Source: Ilumatobacteraceae bacterium
Lineage (GTDB): Bacteria > Actinomycetota > Acidimicrobiia > Acidimicrobiales > Ilumatobacteraceae
DNA length: 44,282 nt
Direction of reading: 5' to 3'
NCBI GenBank assembly: GCA_025358075.1
Contig: JANYKU010000118.1
Coordinates: 1 to 44,282, forward strand
Shown here: one piece after another, positions 36,780 through 44,282 of the stretch
How positions within the stretch are numbered: position 1 is the first letter of the stretch
Layout of the letters: the number at the start of each line of letters is the position of its first letter
Notes under the pieces: generated by a model
Database searches by the model: none
What the model was told of the DNA's origin: nothing
Seen by the model: only the letters and a program-made list of their open reading frames with translations
Position numbers and translations under genes: made by a program

Positions 36780-37817
36780 TTGCGAAGTGACGGCAAGAGT
36801 CCCGCCACGATCAAGGACGTCGCCCGGCTGGCCGGAGTGTCTCGTTCAACGGTCTCCAATGTCATCCGCGGCAGTTCGACCGTGGCCGACGACCTCCGTG
36901 AGCGGGTGATGGCAGTCATCGCCGAAACGAACTACCGGCCCGATGCGAGAGCTCGCGCACTGCGCGAGCGCACCACCGGAATGATCGCCCTCATCACTGC
37001 CGACACGGGCAACCCGTTCTACGCCAGCCTCGGCCTCGGCGTCGAGGAGGCCGCAACGCTCGGCGAGCCACTGATGATCGTGGCCAACAGCCACTGTGAC
37101 CCTGCCGCCGAACTTGCCTTGTGCGATTCGTTGATCTCGCGTCGCGTCGACGGGGTCATCGTCGGCGACCTCAGCTCCAACGCCGGCTTCCCATCGATCC
37201 TCGCCGACAACGGCATCCCGGTCGTGCTCGCCGGTTGCGGGGTCAGTACCGACCCGCGCATCGGCGCCGTCGACACCGACGACGAACAGGCCATGCAGCT
37301 GATCATCGACCACCTCTTCGCCCTCGGACATCGCACGGTCTGTTTCGCAGGCCCGGTCGACCAGCGTGCCGCGGCTGACCGACGTCGGCTCGCGGCGCGC
37401 ACGGCAGCAGCGAGCCGCGGCATCGTGTTGCAGGAAGATCGGCCCGACGGCGCCACGGCCCTCATCTGCCACAACGATCTCATCGCGATCGACAACCTCG
37501 ACGCGCTCGAGCGGGCCGGTTGGCTCGTTCCCGACGACGTGGCCGTTGTGGGCTTCGACGACACTCCGCTTGCGGCGCATCGACGCATCTCGCTCACATC
37601 GGTTCGATGCGACGCAGTCGCCCTCGGCCGCATCGCAGCCACGCAGATCTTCACCGCCATCGCCGAACGCCGACACGCAACCGAACGTCAACTTCTCGAA
37701 TGCGAGCTCGTCGTACGCGGCACCACCGGCCCGACCAGACCGGGCCGTCCTTCGCTCGGTGCCGGATGGAACCCGGTGCATGTTCTCGACACCGCCCTGG
37801 AAAGGACCCCCCATTGA
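36780..37817 (+). CDS. LacI-family transcriptional regulator
   Basis: The 345-residue protein has the LacI helix-turn-helix TIKDVARLAGVSRSTVSNVI (about 10-29), the hinge region NYRPDARARALRERTTGMIAL, and a periplasmic-binding-like core with NPFYASL, LISRRVDGVIVGDLS, GAVDTDDEQAM and VAVVGFDDTPLA. Such regulators respond to sugars, polyols or their derivatives. The TTG at 36780 gives an N-terminus of normal length (8 residues before TIKDV) directly after operator O2. The last bases overlap the aminotransferase start (TTGA), so the regulator is encoded in the operon it probably controls. Confidence 0.88.
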   Translation: MRSDGKSPATIKDVARLAGVSRSTVSNVIRGSSTVADDLRERVMAVIAETNYRPDARARALRERTTGMIALITADTGNPFYASLGLGVEEAATLGEPLMIVANSHCDPAAELALCDSLISRRVDGVIVGDLSSNAGFPSILADNGIPVVLAGCGVSTDPRIGAVDTDDEQAMQLIIDHLFALGHRTVCFAGPVDQRAAADRRRLAARTAAASRGIVLQEDRPDGATALICHNDLIAIDNLDALERAGWLVPDDVAVVGFDDTPLAAHRRISLTSVRCDAVALGRIAATQIFTAIAERRHATERQLLECELVVRGTTGPTRPGRPSLGAGWNPVHVLDTALERTPH

Positions 37818-39043
37818 CCGCCACCGCCGCTCCGCGAATCATCACGCCAGGTTCAGCCCCAGCCGAGAATGCGATCGTCCCACCGATGTTCCCCGGAGGC
37901 ATGCTCGTCGACGAGCGCGAAGCTGAGGCCCTTGCCGCGGTGATCGCTCGCAAGTGCCTCTTCCGCTACTACGGGCCCGGCGAGGGACCGCGCGAGGTGA
38001 AGAACTTCGAGCAGGAGTGGTGTCAGGCATTCGGCGCGCCGTACGCGCTGTGCGTGAACGCAGGCTCGTCAGCGATCATCTGTGGGCTCATCGCCTTGGG
38101 TGCCAAGGCCGGCACCGAGGTGATCGTGCCGGCGTACACGTGGAACGCAACCGCGAACGCTGTTCTGGCTGCCGGCGCGATGCCGGTGTTGGCCGAGGTC
38201 GACGATTCGCTGACACTCGATCCGGCCGATGTGGAGTCGAAGATCACCCCGCGCACGCGAGCGATCCTTCCGGTGCACATGCGCGGCGGCGGTTCGAACA
38301 TGGACGCGCTGATGGGGATCGCCAAGCGTCATGGGCTGGTCGTGATCGAAGATGCCTGCCAAGCCGCTGGTGCCACCTACAACGGGCGGCGGCTGGGCAC
38401 CATCGGCGATGCCGGTGCGTACTCGCTGCAGTTCAACAAGATCATCACCACGGGCGAAGGCGGCATGTTCGTCTGCCTCGACGAGGAGGCGTACTTCACG
38501 GCGATCGACGTGCACGACTGCGCAGGCAGCCTGCGTCGAGCCGGCGAGCTGCCCCGCTTCGCGGGCTACAACTTCCGGGCAAGTGAGTTCACGGGCGCCG
38601 TCGGCCGTATTCAACTCTCCCGTCTCGACGGCATCCTCGCCCAGATGCGCGACAGCCATGCCCGCATCGCGGCGCGGGTGTCGCAACTGCCGGGGCTCAC
38701 GTTGCGCCGCTCCAACGATCCCGCAGGCGATGCCGGCATTGCGGTGATCGCCTTCGCCGAGTCTGCCGAGGTCGCCCAGGCGATCTGCGCGGCGATCACG
38801 GCGGCAGGTGTGCCGGCAGCGCCCATCTACCGCGCGGACACCGCCGACTTGCACGTCTATCCGTTCTGGAAGCCGGTGCTCGACGCGATTGCTGCAGCCG
38901 GAGCACCCGCGCCCGACTGCCCGCGCACGCTCGACCTGCTCGAACGCACGATCCATCTCGACGTGCCGCCGGGGCTCACCGCCGCTCAGGTCGAACTGAT
39001 CGGCGACGTCGTCGAAGCCGCCGTTGCCCAGGCGCGCCGATGA
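37814..39043 (+). CDS. DegT/DnrJ/EryC1/StrS-family PLP aminotransferase
   Basis: The 409-residue protein has the fold-type I pattern of sugar aminotransferases: NAGSSAIICGL for phosphate binding, VIVPAYTWNATANAVL, the PLP aspartate D180 in VIEDACQAAGA, and the PLP lysine K209 in SLQFNKIITTGEGG. It should add or remove an amino group on a keto sugar or keto-cyclitol with glutamate or glutamine as partner. TTG 37814 overlaps the LacI stop and the 3' end overlaps the next gene by 4 nt. With two adjacent dehydrogenases it can form a ketone/amine exchange module. Confidence 0.88.
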   Translation: MTATAAPRIITPGSAPAENAIVPPMFPGGMLVDEREAEALAAVIARKCLFRYYGPGEGPREVKNFEQEWCQAFGAPYALCVNAGSSAIICGLIALGAKAGTEVIVPAYTWNATANAVLAAGAMPVLAEVDDSLTLDPADVESKITPRTRAILPVHMRGGGSNMDALMGIAKRHGLVVIEDACQAAGATYNGRRLGTIGDAGAYSLQFNKIITTGEGGMFVCLDEEAYFTAIDVHDCAGSLRRAGELPRFAGYNFRASEFTGAVGRIQLSRLDGILAQMRDSHARIAARVSQLPGLTLRRSNDPAGDAGIAVIAFAESAEVAQAICAAITAAGVPAAPIYRADTADLHVYPFWKPVLDAIAAAGAPAPDCPRTLDLLERTIHLDVPPGLTAAQVELIGDVVEAAVAQARR

Positions 39044-40161
39044 GCCGTCTGCGCGTCGCGTTGGTGGGCTGTGGGCTGGTCGGTCAAACCGAACATGCCT
39101 TCTTCATCTCCGCCAACAGCAACCTGTTCGCGTTCGCCGCGATCGTCGACGCCTCGGCGACGGTGCGCGAGGGTGTCGGCGAGCGCTATGGCGTCCCCAT
39201 GAGGGTCGCTTCGCTCGACGAGCTCGATCCCGGAACGCTCGATGCGATCGTCTGCGCCACCCCCGACGTGTACCACTCCGATGTCGTGCTGTGGGCGCTC
39301 GAACATGGTCTCCATGTGCTGTGCGAGAAGCCGCTGGCGTTCACCCTTCGCGAGTGCGACGAGATGATCGAGGCACGCGACAGGTCCGGCAAGACCGTGC
39401 AGGTGGGCTACATGAAACGCCACGATCCCGCGTACCTGCGCATGCTCGAGCTCCTCCCCGCCGACGCTTCGACGATCAAGTGCATCTCCATCGAGGTCAA
39501 CGATCCCAACTCGGTCCCGTTCACCGCACATCTTCCGATGGTGAAGGGCTCCGATGTGTCGCCCGAACTTCGTGCCGACAGCCGGCAACGGGCGGTCGAC
39601 CGAGTCGCCGAGGCCACGGGCCTCGCCGAGGTCCCGGCGGTCGCGTCGATTGCCTTCCAGAACGCGTTCCTCTCGTCGCTCGTTCACGACATCAGCATGC
39701 TTCACGGCATCCTCGAGCACGTCGGTCATCCCGTGCCGGCTCGACTCGTCGATGCGTCGATCTTCGCCGGCGGCGACGGTGGCGCTGCCGGGTGGCAACT
39801 CGAAGGCGGCGCCCGAATGACCGCATTCCACCTCACGCTCGAGGGCGTGAACGACTACACCGAACGGCTGACGGTGTACTGCGCGGATCGCATCCTGGAG
39901 CTCACGTTCCCGGCGCCGTACCTGCGCAACATGCCCACGCGGCTGATCGAGCGCCGGTCGGCCGGAGCCATCGGATTGACAGAGACCCGTCACCACGTCT
40001 CCTACGAGGAGGCCTTCGAGAACGAGCTCCGCAGCTTCCATCGTTCGATCACCGAAGGCGGTCCCGTGGTGGTCCCACTCGAGGCCGCCCGCGCCGACGT
40101 GCAGGGGCTCCTCGAGGCGCATGCCTATGCCACCGCCAGGCTCGAGGCGATGGCCTCGTGA
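39040..40161 (+). CDS. Gfo/Idh/MocA-family oxidoreductase, first copy
   Basis: The 373-residue protein has the NAD(P) motif ALVGCGLVGQTEH (about 7-19), ATPDVYHSDVVLWALEHGLH and the EKP motif VLCEKPLAF (about 94-102), followed by a beta-sheet C-terminal domain. These enzymes oxidise or reduce sugars and inositols at a ring carbon. The aminotransferase and the second Gfo/Idh gene overlap it by 4 nt at each end. It differs clearly from its neighbour in length of loops and in the post-EKP region (QVGYMKRHDPAY), so the two probably act on different carbons or intermediates. Confidence 0.88.
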   Translation: MSRLRVALVGCGLVGQTEHAFFISANSNLFAFAAIVDASATVREGVGERYGVPMRVASLDELDPGTLDAIVCATPDVYHSDVVLWALEHGLHVLCEKPLAFTLRECDEMIEARDRSGKTVQVGYMKRHDPAYLRMLELLPADASTIKCISIEVNDPNSVPFTAHLPMVKGSDVSPELRADSRQRAVDRVAEATGLAEVPAVASIAFQNAFLSSLVHDISMLHGILEHVGHPVPARLVDASIFAGGDGGAAGWQLEGGARMTAFHLTLEGVNDYTERLTVYCADRILELTFPAPYLRNMPTRLIERRSAGAIGLTETRHHVSYEEAFENELRSFHRSITEGGPVVVPLEAARADVQGLLEAHAYATARLEAMAS

Positions 40162-41282
40162 CTGCCTACTATCCGCCGCCGCTGCGTGCCGCGATCGTCG
40201 GCACCGGTGGGATCTCGCGAACCCATGGTCGTCGCATTCGCGACCTCGGCAGCACGGTGGTCGGCATCTGCGGTCGCAGCCTGGCCAGTGCCGACGCGCT
40301 CGCCCACGATCTCGGCGGTGCCGAGCTGTACACCGACCTGGAAGAGATGCTCGATCGCCAGCGACCCGACGTGTTGCACATCTGCTCACCCCATGGTCAT
40401 CACGCCGACCAGAGCCGGGCAGCGATCGAGCGCGGCATCCATGTGGTGTGCGAGAAGCCGCTGGCGGTATCGGCCGACGATGCGCGTTCGGTGATGGAGC
40501 TGGCGGCGGCCAGCGGAGTACATGCCGCGGTGTGTCTCACCAAGCGCTCGTACCCGATGGTCGCCGAGCTGCGCAGCCGCCTGGCCGCCGGAACGATCGG
40601 CAAGGTGGTCGCGGTACGCGGTGAGTACCTGTCGTCCGACAGTTGTCACGACAACTACGGCTGGGGGTTCGACAAGTCGATCGCCGGCCCGTCGTACGCA
40701 ACGGCCGATCTCGGGCTCCACTGGCTCGACCTCGTCGAGCACGTCACGGGTTCGCCGATTGCCTTGGTCGACGCTCGCTTCTCCACGACCCGACCCGTTC
40801 GCCTCCGCGACGGTGAGGAAGTCGCCATCGACGTCGAGGACTACGTTCGAGTCTTCATCGAGTTGACCGACGGCACTCCGGTCTCGGCGGTGTTCTCGGG
40901 CATCACGCCGGGACAGCCCAACGGCTGCGCCATCCACATCGACGGCCGCGATGGTGGCCTCGATTGGCGGGTCGACACACCGAACCAGTTGGTGCATCGC
41001 CCACCATTCGGCTCCATCGAGATCGTCGACCGCGACCCACCGCGCCTGTCCGTCGATGCGCAGCACCGGTCGTTCGCGCCGGCCGGTCATGTCGAAGGCT
41101 TCGCCGATGCCTTCCGCAACCTGTTCCGTGACGTGTACACGAGCATCGGCGGGGTTCCCGTGCCGTACCCCGACTTCGTCGATGGCTTCCGTGTCGCCAC
41201 CCTGATCGACGCGATTCGAGCCAGCGCGGAGCTCGGCACGCCGATCGAAGTTCCCGCGCCGCTCGAGAGGCACCGCCGATGA
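40158..41282 (+). CDS. Gfo/Idh/MocA-family oxidoreductase, second copy
   Basis: The 374-residue protein has AIVGTGGISRTHGRRI (about 13-28), CSPHGHHADQSRAAIERGIH, and CEKPLAVS, then a C-terminal domain with GPSYATADLGLHWLDLVEHV, where the DxxxHWxD/HxxD pattern provides the usual catalytic histidine. It starts with GTG 40158 overlapping the previous stop (GTGA) and is followed by the ATPase gene with a 4-nt overlap. It probably handles a dehydrogenation of a cyclic polyol or amino sugar; the exact substrate is not visible. Confidence 0.88.
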   Translation: MTAYYPPPLRAAIVGTGGISRTHGRRIRDLGSTVVGICGRSLASADALAHDLGGAELYTDLEEMLDRQRPDVLHICSPHGHHADQSRAAIERGIHVVCEKPLAVSADDARSVMELAAASGVHAAVCLTKRSYPMVAELRSRLAAGTIGKVVAVRGEYLSSDSCHDNYGWGFDKSIAGPSYATADLGLHWLDLVEHVTGSPIALVDARFSTTRPVRLRDGEEVAIDVEDYVRVFIELTDGTPVSAVFSGITPGQPNGCAIHIDGRDGGLDWRVDTPNQLVHRPPFGSIEIVDRDPPRLSVDAQHRSFAPAGHVEGFADAFRNLFRDVYTSIGGVPVPYPDFVDGFRVATLIDAIRASAELGTPIEVPAPLERHRR

Positions 41283-42349
41283 GCGACGTGGCCGACCACC
41301 GCGAGAACGCGATCGAGCTGCGCGGCGTGGGGAAGCGGTTCGGTAGCGCGGTCGCACTGCAACCGCTCGACCTCGACGTGCGCGACGGCGAGTTCTTCTG
41401 TCTTCTCGGCCCTTCCGGCTGCGGCAAGACCACGACGCTCAACGTCGTGGGTGGCTTCGTCTCACCCTCTTCCGGCACGGTGTCGATCCGCGGTCGCGAC
41501 GTCACCGATCTCCCGCCTCACAAGCGGCCGGTCAACACGATCTTCCAGTCGTACGCGCTGTTCCCACACATGAACGTGGTGCAGAACGTGCAGTTCGGTC
41601 TGCGCATGTCGAGGGTTTCCAAGGCCGAGCGCGAGTCGCGGGCACGTGAGGCTCTCGCCCTGGTGGGCCTCACCGAGCGAGCCAAGCAGCCCGTTGCGGC
41701 GCTGTCGGGCGGGCAGGCGCAACGCGTGGCGATTGCCCGTGCACTGGTCAACAAGCCCAGCGTGTTGCTGCTCGATGAGCCACTCGGCGCCCTTGACCTG
41801 AAGCTGCGCAAGCGGCTGCAGGTCGAGCTCTCGCTGATCCATCGCAACGTCGGCACGACGTTCCTCTTCGTGACACACGATCAGGAAGAGGCGATGGCCC
41901 TGGCCGATCGCATCGCCGTCATGGATGGTGGCGCAGTGCAGCAGGTGGGCACGCCGGAGGAGATCTACCTTCGACCGAAGAGCCGTTTCGTCGCCGACTT
42001 CATCGGTGAGTCCAACATCATCGACGGCCGAATGGACGGCGGCGTGTTCCGTGCCGTCGAGGGCTTCGCCGCGCCGTGTCCGTCCGATACGCCCGCCGAT
42101 GCCAAGGCGCTCGTCGTTCGCCCTGAGGCGATCCGCATCGACCCCAACGGTTCCATCCCCGCGGTGGTCACATCTCTCAGTTTTCTCGGGCCCGTCACGC
42201 GGGTCACGTTGAGCGTGCCGCAGAGCGACACCATGTTGGTGTCGACCATCCATGGGGGAGCGGCAACGCACATGCAAGTCGGGGTACAGCCCGGAGACCA
42301 CGTCAACGTGACGTGGGACGAGGCTGCGGCACACGCCGTGGCTGACTAA
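41279..42349 (+). CDS. ABC importer ATP-binding protein, spermidine/putrescine (PotA) type
   Basis: The 356-residue protein has Walker A GPSGCGKTT (about 44-52), the Q-loop FQSYALFPHMNV, the signature LSGGQAQRVAIARAL, Walker B VLLLDEP and the switch histidine in FVTHDQEEA. A C-terminal TOBE domain (about 260-350) follows. The architecture matches PotA/FbpC-type importers. It overlaps the oxidoreductase upstream by 4 nt and is 18 nt from the binding-protein gene. It energises uptake with the binding protein and the permease that follows. Confidence 0.92.
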   Translation: MSDVADHRENAIELRGVGKRFGSAVALQPLDLDVRDGEFFCLLGPSGCGKTTTLNVVGGFVSPSSGTVSIRGRDVTDLPPHKRPVNTIFQSYALFPHMNVVQNVQFGLRMSRVSKAERESRAREALALVGLTERAKQPVAALSGGQAQRVAIARALVNKPSVLLLDEPLGALDLKLRKRLQVELSLIHRNVGTTFLFVTHDQEEAMALADRIAVMDGGAVQQVGTPEEIYLRPKSRFVADFIGESNIIDGRMDGGVFRAVEGFAAPCPSDTPADAKALVVRPEAIRIDPNGSIPAVVTSLSFLGPVTRVTLSVPQSDTMLVSTIHGGAATHMQVGVQPGDHVNVTWDEAAAHAVAD

Positions 42350-42367
42350 GCGAAAGAGGAGGAGTTA

Positions 42368-43483
42368 GTGGAGAACGACACATTCCGAACGACCCGTCGG
42401 GACCTGCTGCGCAACGCCGCAGCACTCGGCGTGGCGCTCCCACTGGGAGGAGCACTCCTCGCCGCATGCGGCAGTGGCTCCAGCAGCAGTGGGAGCACGA
42501 CATTGAACTGGCTCACCTGGTCGGACCACTTCGCCAACGACCAACTGAAAGCGGTCGGCTCGAAGACCGGCATCACCGGCCGCCCGAAGCTGTTCTCCGA
42601 CAACGCCGATGCGATCCTTCAGATCAAACAACTCGGCGACGCCTTCGACATGGTTTCCGGCGATGCGCTGTGGGATGTGAAGTACATGTCCGACGGTCTC
42701 ATCGACCCGATGGATCTGAGCTCGATCGACGCCAGCAAGGAGTTGTACTCGGTCGCCAAGTCGTTCGACTTCTGGACGAATCCGAAGGGCTACCTCGGCT
42801 ACCCGTTCTCGTGGTCGACCGTGCAGATCTACTACAACCCCGACATGGTCAAGACGCCACCCAGCTCGTGGCAGTCGCTCACCGACCCGGCCTACAAGGG
42901 CATGATCGTCGCCGAGAACATTCCGACCGACCTGCTGGCGATCGCTGGTCGTGCCGGTGGTGTGAAGGATCCCTACGGCATGAACGCCGCGGAGCTGTCG
43001 ACTGCGTCGGACTTCCTTGCGGCCTTGAAGCCCAACCTGCTCAAGCTGGCTTCACAGAACAACGAAGTCATCCAGTTGTTGGCCAACAAGTCGGTGGCGA
43101 TCGGTGTCACCAACCTCGGTTCTGAGGATCGCGTCAAGGATGCCGGTGGACCGGTCGTCAAGGCGGTGTATCCCAGCGAAGGCACGATCGGATTCATCGA
43201 CTCCGAGATGATCGTGTCGAAGGGGAAGAACAAGCAGAAGGTGCCGCAGTTCCTCGACGCCATGGAGCGATCCGACTACATCGCCCAGAACTTCATCACG
43301 AACGGACGGCCGTTGTTCAACGAGTCGTCCGCCAAGAAGCTGCTCGCCGACTCGAAGACGGCAGACCGGGCCAAGCGGCTCTTCATGGACCAGCCCGAGC
43401 GGGCGTTGGAGATGACGTTGAAGGGGCCTGCCGGCGATCAGCAGGCGTATACCGAGGCCTTCAACAAGGTCTTCGGCGCGTAG
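42368..43483 (+). CDS. PotD-like substrate-binding lipoprotein with Tat-type signal
   Basis: The 371-residue protein opens with a twin-arginine segment TTRRDLLRNAA, a hydrophobic stretch and the lipobox LLAAC (Cys about 35), then a Ser/Gly linker. The mature part starts TTLNWLTWSDHF, as in spermidine/putrescine-binding proteins, and includes YPFSWSTVQIYYNPDMVK, SWQSLTDPAYKGM and an extended C-terminal lobe. It should be exported folded through Tat and anchored to the outer face of the membrane. GTG 42368 follows a strong AGAGGAGGAG ribosome site. The ligand is probably cationic or amine-bearing, judged from family and neighbours. Confidence 0.88.
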   Translation: MENDTFRTTRRDLLRNAAALGVALPLGGALLAACGSGSSSSGSTTLNWLTWSDHFANDQLKAVGSKTGITGRPKLFSDNADAILQIKQLGDAFDMVSGDALWDVKYMSDGLIDPMDLSSIDASKELYSVAKSFDFWTNPKGYLGYPFSWSTVQIYYNPDMVKTPPSSWQSLTDPAYKGMIVAENIPTDLLAIAGRAGGVKDPYGMNAAELSTASDFLAALKPNLLKLASQNNEVIQLLANKSVAIGVTNLGSEDRVKDAGGPVVKAVYPSEGTIGFIDSEMIVSKGKNKQKVPQFLDAMERSDYIAQNFITNGRPLFNESSAKKLLADSKTADRAKRLFMDQPERALEMTLKGPAGDQQAYTEAFNKVFGA

Positions 43484-43488
43484 TTCCG

Positions 43489-44113
43489 ATGGACATCATT
43501 CGACCTGCTGCGGTCACGGCTGATCCCTCAGCTGGTACCTCAGCAGGTCGGCCGCGGAAGCGATTGAAGGGCTTGGCCCAGTTCGCCGGGTTCGCCCCGG
43601 CGGCGGTGCTCTTCGGCTTGTTCTTCATCGTGCCGCTCGGCCTGATCCTCGTGTATTCGTTCTGGCGCACCAAGGACTACTCGCTCGTGCACGAGTGGAA
43701 CCTCAGCAACTACCGAACGTTCCTGCACACCAGGACCTACATCAAGACCTTCTTGAAGACCGTGGTGATGGGTGTGCTGGCCACGGTCACCACCATCGCT
43801 CTGGCGATGCCGTTCTGCTACTGGCTCGTGCGCTACGTGTCGAAGCGGTTGCAGCGAACACTGCTGCTGTTGGTCGTGCTGCCGTTCTGGACCAGCTACC
43901 TGTTGCGCGTGTATTCGTGGGTGGCCATCCTCGGCGACAACGGCGCGCTCAACACCGTGCTCAACAAAGTGGGCGTTACCAGTGGCGCACATCGCTATCT
44001 GCTCTACGACAACCCGGGCGTGTACCTGGTGCTGGTGTACCTCTACTTCCCGTTTGCCGTGCTCACGCTGTACGCCTCGCTCGAACGGTTCGACTGGAAC
44101 TTGCTTCGTGCCG
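43489..44113 (+). CDS. ABC importer permease (PotB type), broken by a fold-back
   Basis: The reading frame starts MDIIRPAAV and shows the PotB pattern: a first helix AGFAPAAVLFGLFFIVPLGL, WNLSNYRTFL, ATVTTIALAMPFCYWLVRYV, LLLLVVLPFWTSYLLRVYSW and the helix YLVLVYLYFPFAVLTLYASL. The normal sequence ends near ERFDWNLLRA (44113). Beyond it, the plus strand turns into reversed copy. The minus strand from 44188 back to 44114 gives the expected next part, ARDLGATPAAALRRVVAPQM, the EAA loop that contacts the ATPase. The gene is therefore incomplete here because of the join, not because of a natural stop. Confidence 0.85.
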
Positions 44114-44282
44114 TCGCGATGGACAGGCGCATCTGTGGCGCAACGACGCGGCGCAGTGCCGCAGCGGGTGTGGCGCCGAGATCGCGGGCGGCACGAAGCA
44201 AGTTCCAGTCGAACCGTTCGAGCGAGGCGTACAGCGTGAGCACGGCAAACGGGAAGTAGAGGTACACCAGCACCAGGTACAC
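44020..44282. repeat. 94-bp perfect inverted repeat at the window end (fold-back)
   Basis: Bases 44020-44113 and 44189-44282 are exact reverse complements, separated by 75 nt. The left arm is permease coding sequence; the right arm is the same sequence on the other strand. The 75-nt middle, read on the minus strand, continues the permease protein in frame. A natural gene would not carry this arrangement, so it is best explained by an amplification or assembly chimera, or by a contig end that loops back. Confidence 0.9.

Noticed and set aside
44114-44259. Plus-strand C-terminal part of the permease after 44113
   Set aside because: It is reversed sequence created by the fold-back; the protein after LLRA loses all family resemblance.

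Overview
The window is high-GC, densely packed DNA from an actinobacterium. The gene content (branched-chain 2-oxoacid dehydrogenase genes, an NDMA-type nicotinoprotein alcohol dehydrogenase, PhyH, EthD and SnoaL families, a leaderless promoter) would suit an uncultured Acidimicrobiia-like lineage, but that placement is an inference. All calls come from reading the sequence and its translations; no database search was run.

Layout. 0-6.3 kb is mostly housekeeping: a minus-strand bkdA-bkdB-bkdC operon, a ketopantoate-reductase-like gene, an epoxide hydrolase and a small UBP-type zinc-finger protein. 6.5-21.0 kb is a catabolic supercluster. It holds two PhyH dioxygenases, an FAD-binding dehydrogenase, a double SnoaL protein, an SMP-30 lactonase, an NDMA-type alcohol dehydrogenase, four EthD-like genes (five domains), a GntR/FCD regulator, a DHDPS-family aldolase, hpaE, hpaD and a stand-alone MetE-like methyltransferase. 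Three divergent promoter regions inside it carry the same perfect palindrome ATCATATATGAT, and a degenerate copy lies next to the regulator gene, so the block looks like one regulon. Three of its genes carry apparent lesions: an N-terminal indel in the FAD gene, an amber codon in the alcohol dehydrogenase and a 1-nt deletion in hpaD.

21-31.5 kb contains a fatty-acid-hydroxylase-type membrane enzyme, a putative lipoprotein, a translationally coupled operon (ArsR-methyltransferase fusion, metF, metH) with a recognisable leaderless promoter, a BBE-like flavoprotein coupled to an HD-domain protein, and a PNPOx-like protein. 31.5-36.2 kb holds a polytopic membrane protein, a CapA-like protein with altered motifs, small unknowns, a methyltransferase and a gene remnant.

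36.7 kb to the end is a tightly coupled operon: LacI regulator, DegT-type aminotransferase, two Gfo/Idh/MocA oxidoreductases and a polyamine-type ABC importer (ATPase, Tat/lipoprotein binding protein, permease). Two LacI-style palindromes 42 bp apart lie between its promoter and first gene. It looks like an uptake and conversion system for an amino sugar, aminocyclitol or related polyol. The last 263 nt form a 94-bp inverted repeat that folds the permease gene back on itself, most likely an assembly or amplification chimera. The true continuation of the permease can be read on the minus strand.
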